Positions 52,302-62,200 of a DNA stretch of 64,000 nucleotides are shown piece by piece (position 1 is the first letter of the stretch; every line of letters begins with the position of its first letter). Below the pieces are notes generated by a model, which searched no databases, was not told the origin of the DNA, and was given only the letters and a program-made list of their open reading frames with translations. The translations under genes and the position numbers were made by a program. Source of the stretch: Nereocystis luetkeana (taxonomy: Eukaryota > Sar > Phaeophyceae > Laminariales > Laminariaceae); assembly GCA_031213475.1 (NCBI GenBank), contig JARUPZ010000006.1, forward strand, positions 1,141,001 to 1,205,000. Reading direction: 5' to 3'.

Positions 52302-55300
52302 GTCATCATCATCATCATCGTCATCATCATCATCATCATCATCATCACTATCATCTGACCTTGAGCTCCTCGTCAAGCTTTGTCCGGCGCCAGCGGTTGC
52401 GAAGGGCAATGGCCACCGCTCTCTTCGCGTCGGACTGGCAAAAAAAACAAGCAATGTCCACAACCACGAAAACAACAAACAAGGAAAGCAAAATTACTAC
52501 GATGTTTTCGTTGTACGGTTCAGAACTTCTCATAATATTCCGATCAACAGTGCAAATAACGATATATACTCACCAAATGCGGTAAAAGTAATGACTGGTA
52601 ATTCACTTAGTTTTTTTTTACATTATGTTGCCGATTGGTATGCAGCAGTAAGTACGCGAGGAGGGTGAGCGGAGGTTTTAATTGCGACGGGCGGTGGGAT
52701 ACCTTTGCAGCCGTTGTCCTCGGGATGTTTTTCTTTTTTAAAAAACTCGTGGAACTAAATAAAAACAAATCTGCGCACGTTCTGTAATACTATAGTATTA
52801 TCTCTTTGCAAGTTTTACTTTTTTTTCAGCTCAGCCCCCAAGAGTTTTTACACTCAACAGACCATCCGTAACATATTATCGTAGAAGTACCAAGTGCAGC
52901 TACCTGGCCGACTATATGCTCCTCAAGTAGGTCCACCATCTGCTGCGGCTTCATCGCCGTTCCCATATCCTTCGGCGGCAGGTCAAAATTCACGAACGCA
53001 ATCTGCACACCCAACGTGAGAGAGATAAGACACACATGTAAAGAGGGAAGGAGAGAGGCGACGTGAGAAGAGACAGAGAGAGGGGGGAGATAGAGAGACA
53101 AGAGACAGACGTAAACGTAGATGCAATGGTAACGAGTGGGAGAGAGGAGAGAGGGGATAAGCAAGAAGAAGAAAAAAACAGACAGACGAAAATACAGACA
53201 CAGACATAAATACAGACAAGACAGACATACAGACAGAGAGAAGGCAACCTAATATTTAGATGCGATGATCCACCCTGAAGTTGTTTGACTCCTCAAAACT
53301 TGTTTTTGCGCAACACATCGATATACACTAGATGCCAGCATACTATTCAGGCGTTAAAATTGCGATTTGTTTAGTGAAGAAGCCATCTAGGTGTTGAACT
53401 CCTTTTTGGCGGCGACCCGATGAAGCTCCCGCAAGGAGTTCGAAAAACAAAACAAAACTCACTGTCACGTCTTAACGAGCAATGGCAAGCGAGCGCTTTC
53501 AGGACGGGAGTTGCATTAAATGAAACCAAAGGACTTTTGACAACAAGGGAAGGCGGGCGAGCCCGAGACGTGGAGGACAGCTGAGGTAGAGCCGGGGGCA
53601 CAACCGGGATAAGGTCCGCGGGGCATGCTGAAACCGGCACATTTTTGAAGATCCTACACGACGTCACTACTACTACTACTACTGTTGCTGCTACTACGGA
53701 GCAGTATTGATTGATCATCTTGGGGGAGAAAAACTGACGATAGATATTGACGACTACAGCAACGGCCACTTCGTGATTGGGGTATGGTAGACACGTTGGT
53801 GTCCGAGTTACAATGGTTGATGCAAGGAGTCTGCGGCACGAGCGCAACATGGTCCCACCCTTACTTCTGGGCGCTCAAGCTGTTCGCAGGCGGTTGACAA
53901 CACGCAAGGCATTTTTGGCTTGGTCGCTATCTTGAACACCCAACGGGGTTAAAAAGGATGCGTATAGACAGACTCCTTTCTTGTCGCCCGTTTTTGTGCT
54001 CCGTGTGTTGTGATCGAAGGGAAGCCGCGCCTTAACCCTTTTAGAACCGCAGTTCCGTTGTGGGGACAAACCAGTCAAATTATAAGTAGTGTGTCCCCAA
54101 AACGGGACTGCGGTTCTAAAAGGGTTAACCGCACCCTTCCGCTACTTGCATCGAAGAGGGGACCGTACCGGCTTTCATCATTCGTATTAACAACTGCACG
54201 GCGGCAGTTGAAGTCGGGCACACCTACTACTAGGTATAATACATGGTAAATATCAATAGTGCGGGAAATAGTGTCTGGAGTATGGATACCAATGCTATTA
54301 ATAGGACGCTCCTGGTTTACAACAGTACCAACTGCAACTCTGCACTATTAATAAACGCTTCGACACTTTCTTCCACGGTTTTCTTCGCCCACTTAACCAG
54401 GTACGGAACTTGGCGGCATCAAAAATGTACCCACGGAACTACTGCTGTCTTCTGTGCGCTGTCTGCTGCTGTGTGCGCTAATGCTCTGGAAAGCCCAGAG
54501 CTGTAGGGTTTCCATTGACGATGGAATCATACTACTCGTACTTTGGGGGGGCGAACGTTACCCCGCTCTCCCGCGATACCTATTCACCGCGGCAAGTACC
54601 GGTAATTACCGGTACCAGGTTACCGGTACCAAGTAACGGGCATCTCTGATTTTTACAGCTAGCGGCAGGGCTCGCTCTGCCCTCCTGGAGACCTGTGATC
54701 AGCGACGACAGCGGGTCAACCCGGGAATGTACTATACTTCGAAGTAGAGAAGATGTTACTGTAGTTGTACAAATAACAACTCAGAGGGAGGCACGTGTTG
54801 AGTAGCCAACACAACGAGAGCAGCCGTAGCCTTCGTACCAGTATAACGAAGCCTATAGATAGGAGCAGCAGCAGACCAGTCCAGCATCTGAAAAAAAAAC
54901 GTCGGAGTCTTGCGTGGCCGGGCGCAATTGTGTTTCGATGTGTGTGTCCCTGTGACAAATGCTACAGCGAGCGGTAACAGCAGCTCCCAGTTGCCAGTTT
55001 TGGAGAAGTTTTGGGTTCAAGCGCGGATATTCAAGCTCATGGTCTACATGCTTCTACGTTGTTAAAGGTCGCATCGCTGAAGGAGCGGGAGGTTGCATCG
55101 GGGGACGGGAAAAGTGGCGGCGCAAGTGGCAATACCCCATCCAACCAAGGGCACACGCTGCCAGACGCTGGCAGCATTACGCGATACGAAACTCAAAACG
55201 CTGACCCAGGTGGGTCACCAACACCGAATCGACCAACCTCTCTTGCCGAGCACCGCAATCAACAAAAATGTGAGGATTTCAATTGCTGTTGCTACTGCTT

Positions 55301-55655
55301 TTACTGCTGATGCGTATTACTGTAATACTGTATTACAGAGCTGCTGGCGGTAACCCGTTGGATCGCCTCGTTGAAGGCACATACCTGTTACACAGGAGTC
55401 AGTGAGCACGTGCAACCTAACGACTGACAGTCATACCTCCGTGTCATCCTTGTCCGCTGGCTGAGTGGCAGCCCCTCCGCTGGACAAAGCGCTTGCGCCG
55501 CGAGGCCACGCCGGTCCCATTGGTACACCGCCCCCTCCTCGCCATGTTCTCGTCGCCGCAATGGCTCTCGGAGCCTGGCTCTGAGCGCGGGACCTGGCCC
55601 CTGCTGCTGCAGCGGAGGGGAGGCCTCTGAGCAGTGCTCTAGAGGAAGGCGTCAT
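39509..55655 (-). CDS. hslU: HslU, mitochondrial ATPase of the HslVU protease, 14 exons
   Basis: Exons on the minus strand: 55655-55437, 53002-52904, 52434-52360, 49980-49876, 49262-49188, 47850-47789, 46349-46238, 45293-45201, 44239-44189, 43738-43610, 42837-42649, 42157-42038, 41060-40938, 39631-39509. They join in phase into 524 residues. HslU is the AAA+ unfoldase ring feeding the HslV peptidase. Residues 1-73 are Arg/Ser/Ala-rich, as in a mitochondrial targeting peptide. Then come the N-domain ([27 protein letters not shown]), Walker A GPTGCGKT (143-150), pore loop GFHG in [12 protein letters not shown], a shortened I-domain, Walker [11 protein letters not shown] (331-340), [20 protein letters not shown], the sensor-2 stretch [14 protein letters not shown], and the C-terminal tail LSKYII that in bacteria docks into HslV. 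All introns are GT-AG except intron 11, which is GC-AG. HslV is not in the window. It is divergent with the carrier gene. Confidence 0.96.
39945..40560. repeat. GATC-rich foldback-like repeats in hslU intron 13
   Basis: Two blocks (about 39945-40140 and 40280-40560) contain AGATAGATCACGATCTATC, TGGATGATCTAGCTGG, CAGATCATCTACAGATAGA and AAATATCTAGATCATGA. They match the element at 10130 in landmarks and order. Confidence 0.55.
40676..40902. mobile_element. Non-autonomous element, ACACACCCCCTCGGA-ended family
   Basis: Runs from CACGCAAGATAACACACCCC to GGTGTGTGTTATCTCATCACC, with AAAATGGCGGCTTTGG, CTTTCCGTTAACGCATCGCT and TTGTCGAGAAACCCAGCTTG inside. The two ends are inverted, containing GATAACACACCCC and its complement. 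It sits in hslU intron 13. Confidence 0.7.
41270..41605 (+). mobile_element. Decayed non-LTR retrotransposon reverse transcriptase fragment
   Basis: In shifting frames the + strand reads [56 protein letters not shown] and [19 protein letters not shown], in the order found near the C-terminal end of LINE-type reverse transcriptases. At least two frameshifts and a stop break it, so it is dead. It sits antisense in hslU intron 12. There are no flanking target duplications or poly(A) that I could identify. Confidence 0.75.
41868..42012. repeat. GAACC-type pentanucleotide array next to hslU exon 12 donor
   Basis: Over twenty CGAAC/CGAAT/GGAAC units (for example AACCGAACCGAACCGAGCCG). The array starts about 25 bp inside hslU intron 12. 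The open frames over it on both strands are repeat artefacts. Confidence 0.9.
42645..42651 (-). other. GC 5' splice site of hslU intron 11
   Basis: The exon 11 end reads CTGCAG followed by GCGAGC, with GC at 42648-42647. The next exon begins behind a CAG acceptor at 42157 with GGGCGGCTGCCG, giving the conserved ELQ-GRLPIR join. No GT at a position keeping that join exists, so this is a GC-AG intron. Confidence 0.85.
42930..43245. repeat. Dispersed repeat, copy 1 (hslU intron 10)
   Basis: Shares with 44506-44760 the blocks GACCGTAGACC, CTACAATGCCG, TCATCGACCAGGCAG, GCGAAGCGCC/GTGAAGCGCC, GAGGTGTTCG, TGCATCCTAC and GGATGACAGCGTCGAA, in the same order and orientation. On the minus strand both copies encode FDAVI-x-x-QE-x-PP and RAPSRHC. 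A likely transposon fragment of unknown type. Confidence 0.75.
43367..43391. repeat. 25-base G run in hslU intron 10
   Basis: Uninterrupted G on the + strand, so C in the hslU transcript. Similar runs lie at 46000-46021 (22) and 50165-50189 (25) in other hslU introns. Confidence 0.9.
43745..43850. repeat. GATGG pentanucleotide array beside hslU exon 10 acceptor
   Basis: About twenty units of GATGG/GATAG/GATGC lie within 10-110 bp of the exon 10 acceptor at 43739. In the transcript it reads as a CCATC pyrimidine-rich stretch. Confidence 0.9.
44506..44760. repeat. Dispersed repeat, copy 2 (hslU intron 8)
   Basis: Second copy of the sequence at 42930-43245, roughly 75 percent alike by eye, in the same orientation. 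The minus-strand peptide shared with copy 1 includes AWS and RAPSRHC. Confidence 0.75.
44895..45020. repeat. (GGT/GGC)n array in hslU intron 8
   Basis: Two clusters of GGTGGT units at 44905-44925 and 44970-45020, the second grading into GGC. In addition, CCGCCACCGCTACCGCC-type units lie close to the exon 8 donor (45165-45195). Confidence 0.85.
45712..45816. mobile_element. Mariner-like MITE in hslU intron 7
   Basis: 105 bp, CTACGGGGGACCATAG to CTATGGTCCCCCGTAA, flanked by TA on both sides. Same family as 8570. Confidence 0.85.
46592..46800. mobile_element. ACACACCCCCTCGGA-family element, left part diverged
   Basis: Inner and right landmarks are clear: AATCTCGTCGAGATATTTTCC, TTAGATGCATCG, GTGTCGAAAAAACCAGCTTC and TTTGAGGGGGTGTGTGCT. 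The left end is poorly preserved. It lies in hslU intron 6. Confidence 0.5.
47372..47476. mobile_element. Mariner-like MITE in hslU intron 6, first of two
   Basis: Starts TTACGGGGGACCATAG and ends CCATGGACCCCCGAAA, followed by TA. The left TA has become TG. Same length (105 bp) as the other copies. Confidence 0.8.
48650..49180. repeat. Diverged tandem repeat with MITE insertion, by hslU exon 5 donor
   Basis: About four units of roughly 90-100 bp, each with GGGGCATACTAC, GTGGGGCACT or GTGAGGGACAC, then TTTTTTCAGTAG and a final AAGGGTTTCAA-like block. The last unit ends about 15 bp from the exon 5 donor at 49187. One unit is split by the MITE at 48826-48930. Confidence 0.7.
48826..48930. mobile_element. 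Mariner-like MITE in hslU intron 5
   Basis: 105 bp, CTACGGGGGGCCATAG to TATGGTCCCCCGTAA, with TA at the left flank (48824-48825). The right TA is decayed to AA. Confidence 0.85.
49316..49680. repeat. CGAAA/GAAC pentamer and tetramer array filling hslU intron 4
   Basis: CGAAACGAAACAAACGAAACG-type units from 49316 to 49520, then diluted units, then seven to eight GAAC tetramers at 49637-49668. Nearly the whole of the 613-bp intron 4 is built of them. Confidence 0.85.
50163..50790. repeat. G-rich then C-rich low-complexity block in hslU intron 3
   Basis: G runs and GGTGGGGG units at 50165-50340 and C runs at 50660-50790, with a mixed stretch between. Open frames here are compositional artefacts. 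G-quadruplex potential is obvious by eye. Confidence 0.85.
51800..52030. repeat. Diverged ATACCGAAC-type array in hslU intron 3
   Basis: About twenty units of 7-9 bp such as ACCGAACACC, ATACCGAAT and CATCGAAAA, giving AC/GAA-rich sequence with no coding content. Confidence 0.8.
52234..52349. repeat. (ATC)n microsatellite at hslU exon 3 donor
   Basis: About 38 trinucleotide units of ATC with a few GTC variants. In the hslU transcript it is (GAT)n beginning about 10 bp after the exon 3 donor at 52359. The poly-Ser, poly-Ile and poly-Asp frames over it are artefacts. Confidence 0.95.
53008..53240. repeat. Purine-rich tract upstream of hslU exon 2
   Basis: AGAGA/GACAGA-rich on the + strand, so a pyrimidine-rich tract of over 200 bases in the hslU transcript running up to the exon 2 acceptor at 53003. 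Confidence 0.8.
54036..54124. mobile_element. piggyBac-like MITE with perfect TTAA flanks
   Basis: 89 bp, CCCTTTTAGAACCGCAG to CTGCGGTTCTAAAAGGG, with intact TTAA at 54032-54035 and 54125-54128. This is the best-preserved copy of the family. It lies in hslU intron 1. Confidence 0.9.
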
Positions 55656-56170
55656 TTTTAGTCGAATACGGAGAAGCCAAAGTGCGCGTGCACTGCTATA
55701 GGTTGGAAGGCGGCCCGTTTTGCCGTTCGGCAGTCGCTAGCTCGACTGAGAGGGCCACAGCAGAAGGGGGAAGATAACGACTGTGAGATGATAGTGATTT
55801 TTTTTTTGGCTATTGCCTCTTCGTTGGAGGCTGCCTGCGCTGTCTTCGCGAGAGGAGTATTGTCATTCATTCCGGTCAGTAAAAAAAGGGGTTTCGCTCT
55901 TTTCTGGAAGCGTGTCTGAACAGGGAAGAAGATTCACACATCCCCTTTTGACCAGCACCGACCAAGCTGCATCGCCAGCTAGCTCCCTAACCCGGTGTCA
56001 CCCACGTCGCTGCGTTTCCTCTCAGCGTATACTTCAACTATCCTGGGTCTAGGCTGGGAACCCCGGCTTACATCCGAAGCACAAGGCAGAACGGCCCCAG
56101 CAGCAGCCCTAATAGTGTTTGGCCTAAGAGTGTTTGGGTTCCATTCTGAATTCGGACTATCGAAAGTTGC
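55656..56170. promoter_or_regulatory. Shared upstream region of hslU and the carrier gene
   Basis: A 515-bp interval between the two divergent start codons. No TATA box stands out and no MITE is seen inside. It should hold both 5' UTRs and probably a bidirectional promoter, which is inferred from layout only. Confidence 0.5.
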
Positions 56171-56231
56171 ATGCCGCTCGCAGCCCCGGATGGGCACCAA
56201 CACCAGCACCAGACGGCAGCAGTGCCGCCAT

Positions 56232-56271
<40 letters not shown>

Positions 56272-59200
56272 TGCAGCGACGGCGAATACATCGATCGCGA
56301 GGGCAGGAAACGATGAGTCCAAACCTCCTCCACCGCGAACACCGCAGCCGCAGCGTTCCGTCACGTCGAGCGAGGCCCTCCGTCACAGCTTTAACGTCGG
56401 CCTGTCAGGCGGAGGAGCGACGGTCTTCAGCGTTGCGACCATGATATGGCTCCACACCATCATCACGTACCAGCAACGCCATGGCACCAAGTTCGCCGAC
56501 ACGTGCAAGACGCTCTGGCGAGCCGGCGGCCCGCGACGCTTCTACCGGGGCCTGATACCGTCCCTGATGGCGGCCCCCCTCTGCCGCTTCGGAGACACCC
56601 TGAGCAACGAGCTGGCCATGGTGTGGTTCAACGGACAGCGTACTGGATCCTCGGATCCGAGCGGCAACTGTCTCCAACCTGTGCCCGTGTGGGTGGCGAC
56701 GTTCCTTGGTTCGATGGGAGCAGCGGCGTTCCACGCGGTTGTCGTGCCGCTGGATACCTACAAGGTACGGGAGGAACGGGGAACGGGGTAAGGTGTTGTG
56801 TAGGTGATTGCCTCGAAACGTGGTTTGGCTTTTCCATATAATATCAGCACTTTGTGATACGAGCGATGCTGTGCAGCGTGTGACTTTTATGCGGCCGATT
56901 ACGATTACAAACTCATCAGATCATACGACCAGGTACGAACCTGGCATCACACCTGTGCAGGTACCGTATATGTGAACGAAGCATATTTCAAGTACGCGTG
57001 CGTGAGTCGTGACGCAACACACAGCACATAAACGTTGTTACACAGCGCAGAGTAGCAGGCCAGTATTTTTTGCTCTTCCCGCACGATGCAAACCTGTGTT
57101 GTTCCGCCGAGCGCGGTGTGCTGCTGTACGAGATAGGCATGTGAAATTATCCTGGAAAACAGCAGCAGTAGCAGAGCTGGTACCTACACCGCAGGCTTGG
57201 AGCAGAGGTCGCCGTCCCTTCACTTTTACTCTAGACGCAGGACGAATAATAGGATATCGACCAAAAGAAGCGTCTGGTCAGGTCTGGTCGAACCTCAGCT
57301 ACTTCTCGAGTACTTGTGTGTTCTTCACTTGAAATCGTTATTTCTACCCACCGACATCGAGCACACCCAGTGTCCGTGCCGATTCTTCGAGCCTACCCTA
57401 GAGAGATGCAAGCTCTGTGCTCACGAAACTACGACACAGAGATACTACGCACACCGTTATGCAGTATGTAGAGTACGTGGACAATGCAATGCCGTGCCAT
57501 CGTACTGGCTAAGACAGGCACGACATACGCGTTCTATTAATAGCAGATGGGTTGAAAGAGAGAAAAATCGAAAGAAACACAGAAAAGCAGATCGAGGAGC
57601 TGGCCTACAACAGAAGTAATGACTCATAGTGACTTGGCTGTGAGTGTTTGGTGGCGCGTGCCCCCCCACGAGTATTACCCCTCGCTTCGTACATACCAGG
57701 TACACGGTATCACACGAAAGACACAAGCCGCAACGAACAGTAGTGTAGTTTGCGTCCTCTCATCCATCATCCATCATGCGCCGTACGTCATTGGTAAAAA
57801 AGCGGTGCCACTCGGGCGCAGCCAGCATGTTACGAAACGACGGGGCGCGGCAGGGCAGGATCAGGGTATCAAGGCGGGGTAGGCGCGTTCAGGGCAGCGT
57901 TAAAAACGAAAAGGAGAAACGATGTGTCGCCTCCTGCCCACCGTACGCACGACAGAACACCTCGTACCGGTTAACACGCAAGATAGGCACCCCTCGGACG
58001 AATTTCGAATTTCCAAGCGGATTGTCTTGACCAGTGATGTCGGAATTCGGCTGAAATACTTGGTGCTTACGCGTATTATGGCAAAAGGCCACACGTTGAC
58101 TTCTTTGTCGCAACCACGGGAAAAACAGGGGACGTTTAAAATCGTCCCCGCTCACGATCAAAGTGCAATACCAATTTGTGCCAGACCCATTTTTTTTCTT
58201 CTTGATTAATGCGAATTTTTATCATTATTTTGGTTCGTGCTGCAGCCAGTGTTGTGAACCGAAGTTGAAGATGGCCTCGGTCGTTTTTTGGGGTTTTCAC
58301 CGACAAGTCGGTCGGTTTTTGCATACCAACCGAAAAAAACGAAACCGATTCCGAACTTTTCTCGGTCGGTTTCTTGGTCGGTTTCTCGGCGAAACCAGCC
58401 AAATGGTCAACACATCGAAAGGTTCGGTGTGCATGTGTTGGTATCACGTGGCGAAGAACCGGAAATGAAAATGACTCGGTCGGTTTTTCGGTCTTTCACC
58501 GAAAAAACGATCGGTTTCGGTCGGTGCTTCAGTGCTGTGAGCTGTGGGCTGTCTCTGTGTGCTTGGCGTGTCCATGTTGTCCATACATAACGGGGTTTCC
58601 ACACATATATGTCGGTGTTGTTGATGTAGGGGACAAGGGGGGGGGACGATTCGGTTTTCGGTTTGGAAAACCCGTAAAAAACCGACCGAGAAAAAACATT
58701 TTCGGTGTTTGGTTCACAACACTGGCTGTAGCGGCCCGGCAATGCTGGGAGCCTCCGGCAGCATGACACCAACCATGCCAATTGTTGTGAACGCCTCCAT
58801 ATTTAGGGGAGATGTCGATGAACGGGTCGAATTTCTCGCGGATACCTTCGTCCCTCGACTTCTTGGCTACATCTACGACGACAGCGACATTGTCGCAGCA
58901 GCTCGCAGGGCCGCAGCGCAAGCTCGGAGTCCAAATATTGCGTCCAGGAAGAGAAAAAATGTGGGGTTTCCTGTAGAACCGTATGGCTTGTGCTATCAGA
59001 GAATTTTGGGGCGTCACGCGATTGCGGCGGCCAATGACCGTGCTTACGGCAAAAAAAAATCGCCGTAAGCACGCATTTACGTAGTCCGATACCACTGGTC
59101 TTACAACGGGGCGAGTGCCAACGTCGAGCGATTTGTATTTATTTGTCTGTGGGAAAACGCCGACGAAATTTTCCCGGATACGCCGGTTTCGTTGAATTTT

Positions 59201-62200
59201 TATGTGTGTGCCCCCTCTTATTTTGCAGGGAATCGGCTCTGCAATTTCGTTCCAGGGGGCGTGTTGTGTTATCAACACGTGTGATAAGTTATACCAGCAA
59301 CGAGCAATGATCCTTCCGCCGGACGCATGCGTACCGTATCACAGGGGGGTGATAACATTTCACACACCCTGGAACGAATTCCCGGGTCGATTTTCTCGGA
59401 AATGGGAAGGGCACGCAAGACGAAAATGTTGGTTTTTGGAAAGAGCTTGTCGAGATGTTGCTCTAGACAAGGCGCTCGGTAGTTACACTCTCCTTGTTGT
59501 CCAGAAACCAGCAAGGGGAATTTATCCGAGAGGGTGTGTTATCTTGCGTGCTCTATACGGTACTCGAATGGGACTATCTATGATACCACCCACCCTGTCC
59601 TCCTTCTTGCACCACTGGAGTGTTGATGCTGTGTGGGCTCGTGACGTGTACGTACGTGGCGCGAGCGACTGAACACACAGCGGGCGAAACATGAAGCAAA
59701 ACGGTTGTTGTCCGTTCACAACGCCGCTGCGGGTCCTGAAGGGCGATAGGATAGAACGAGTAGATATGGCGGAAAATGGCGGCCGGCGAGAGCACGCATG
59801 CCGGCGAACGGCCGGCCGCGTGATCCGTTTTTCTCGTGTGTGTCTACGCTCTTCACATTAATTAAACCGTGATTTTTATCCGTTGACATCCAGCACACCC
59901 AGTTTCCGTAGTGGTTGCTCGTCCTAGAGAAATGCCAAGTACAAGCGCTGTGGTCTGTCCGCGACTCTTCGTCCTAGAGACTTACCTGGTAAGCAGTACA
60001 AGCTCTAACTTTAGCTCTGTGGTCACAACTAATACATCGCCAATAAAGTAAGAGACTAATAAACTGCAACGCGATTTTCTCGGGCTTTCTTTCGTCCAAT
60101 GTGATTGTTTTATACTCTATATCCGGCGATTTTCTCGGGTTTTCTTTTGTCCAATGTGATAGTTTTATACTCTATATCCGGGTATTGTATTACGGGTCGA
60201 GACGAGTTATGATAAGCCGAGACGAGTTCGAAATTAATGAAAGCACCTCCGTTTTTGACTTGATGTTCCGCTGACATGATTCTAAATGAATGTTCTACTG
60301 GTGACAGTCCCTCGCACTCGCGCTGATATTACTCTAAATGAATGTTCTACTGGTGACAGTCCCGCGCACTCGCGCGCGGGTAGACAAGCGAAAAATTGCG
60401 TCAGAGGAGACAACAGCAGACAGCCCATGCAGAAGCGACATCACAAAGGAATCCCTTTTTTGTGCGCTGGCCCATTGCGGGAACGTAGCAACCAAGAACT
60501 GGCTCTATCAACACACTTGTGGCAAGTTTTGTTCTGCTTGGAATGTTTGTCTTTCGTCAGCTGCTGGTCTGTACGGATCTTTCGAACGGTGCTTGGTAAT
60601 TTTGAGTGTTGGGCTTGTTCGACCAAGTACCCAAACTGAACCTCTCCTCTCTCTTGAAGTTTTTAGGTATTTCCGTCGAATAGCTCTCTTTTCCCCCGTT
60701 TCTCCCAACTGTGTCGACAAATTACCCAAACCCGAGTTTTCCTCTGCCCCCCTTCACTTACTCCGTGTCGTTACTGTTTCCAAAGATCCAATCCCAAGCC
60801 TTGACGTAATATTCTCTTCCCTTTATTGTACCGCTGAGACCTTTGGGGCGCGTCGGTTGACATATATCAATCAGTACGGTCGCGGATCCCTATTTCCATA
60901 CCTGGTATGCACTCGGTCTCCGTTCGGAGGGACAGGGAGTTATTTTGTGGTGGCATAACGACAGAACCGCGAGCATTTACTGAAAGTGAAACGTTGAGAA
61001 GCGAGGTTCGAACCTGCATGCTCATCCTCTCGCCGATGCCTGCGTGAACTGATTAAAGGTTGACCATTTACCTCACTCAGGGTAAGCCTGATGTAACACC
61101 AATCGCCATAACACACATTCACCACACACCACGTAGGACCGACCACCACACACCAACACTACGACTATTTTTATTCGTTTCAGCTTGCCGACGACCTCTG
61201 ATTTCAACGCGTGTCCCCCTCAGTTTTCATGCATTCCCATTCTTTCGACCGTACACCATAGCATGGCCTTGGATCGCAGTCGTGGCTACTGACTCGTGAA
61301 CATACGCATCCGTGGCCCGTGAGGACCTTGACCTGCTTGTTGTTCGATCAGCCTTAATTTTCATGTTTTCACGTTTTTCATATGTTTTTTTGTTTCTGAG
61401 TCTCACATCGTTAATACCACAACCTCGAGCCACGAAGATCTATACCTGGTATGTATCTGTTACTGTCTTCATTTGACACCTTCCACAAGCACACAATCCC
61501 TCGTATTTTCATGGGGCTGTGAATTGGAGCGACAGGCCGTTTTTTTGTTTCAATCGACTTCGGCGAAGCCGATGAATCGGATATCGATGATGGTGCGCTT
61601 CAATTACAGGTGAAACCGAACGAGCTAAGCGAGCCCCAATCACCCCCCTCCCCCCGGCTGGTTAGCGAAGGTGTCAAATTACCGCCAACACAGCCCGTGA
61701 TTACGTAATTATTTCCACTGGGGAGAGAATATGATGTATTAGTACGGGTAAGTAGCGCAAAAACAGGGGACGTTTGAGAGGCATCCCCGTTAGATCGAAA
61801 TGCAGGCCGCAACACCGTGCCTCTTTGTGAGGAAGTGTGCTGACATGCGAGAGCCAGGGCCAGGCTGATATCACATCACACTGATTATGTTACGGGGGAC
61901 CATAGGAAATAGGACCAAATATTGTCAGTAAACATAGGGAAATATATAAGTTTTGGTGTGTACCGTAGGTCCTATTTACTATGGTCCCCCGTAATAGTCG
62001 ATCACAGGTGCCACGCCAAATCTTGCAAGCGCCCGGGGATGTTGGTGAACGAGTCGAATCGCAGACACCAGCGTGCTTGGACGGTCTGGCTGGCCGAGCG
62101 ATCATCGCCCTTTCCACAGCAGGTCTCAGGGCCGCAGCTCAAGCTCAAAGTGAAAGTGTGGCGGAGCTACCTGCGGGGAACAAATGCAGGGGTTTCCTTT

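Noticed and set aside
52035..52668. Long poly-Ser, poly-Ile and poly-Asp/Met open frames
   Set aside because: They are six readings of the (ATC)n microsatellite in hslU intron 3.
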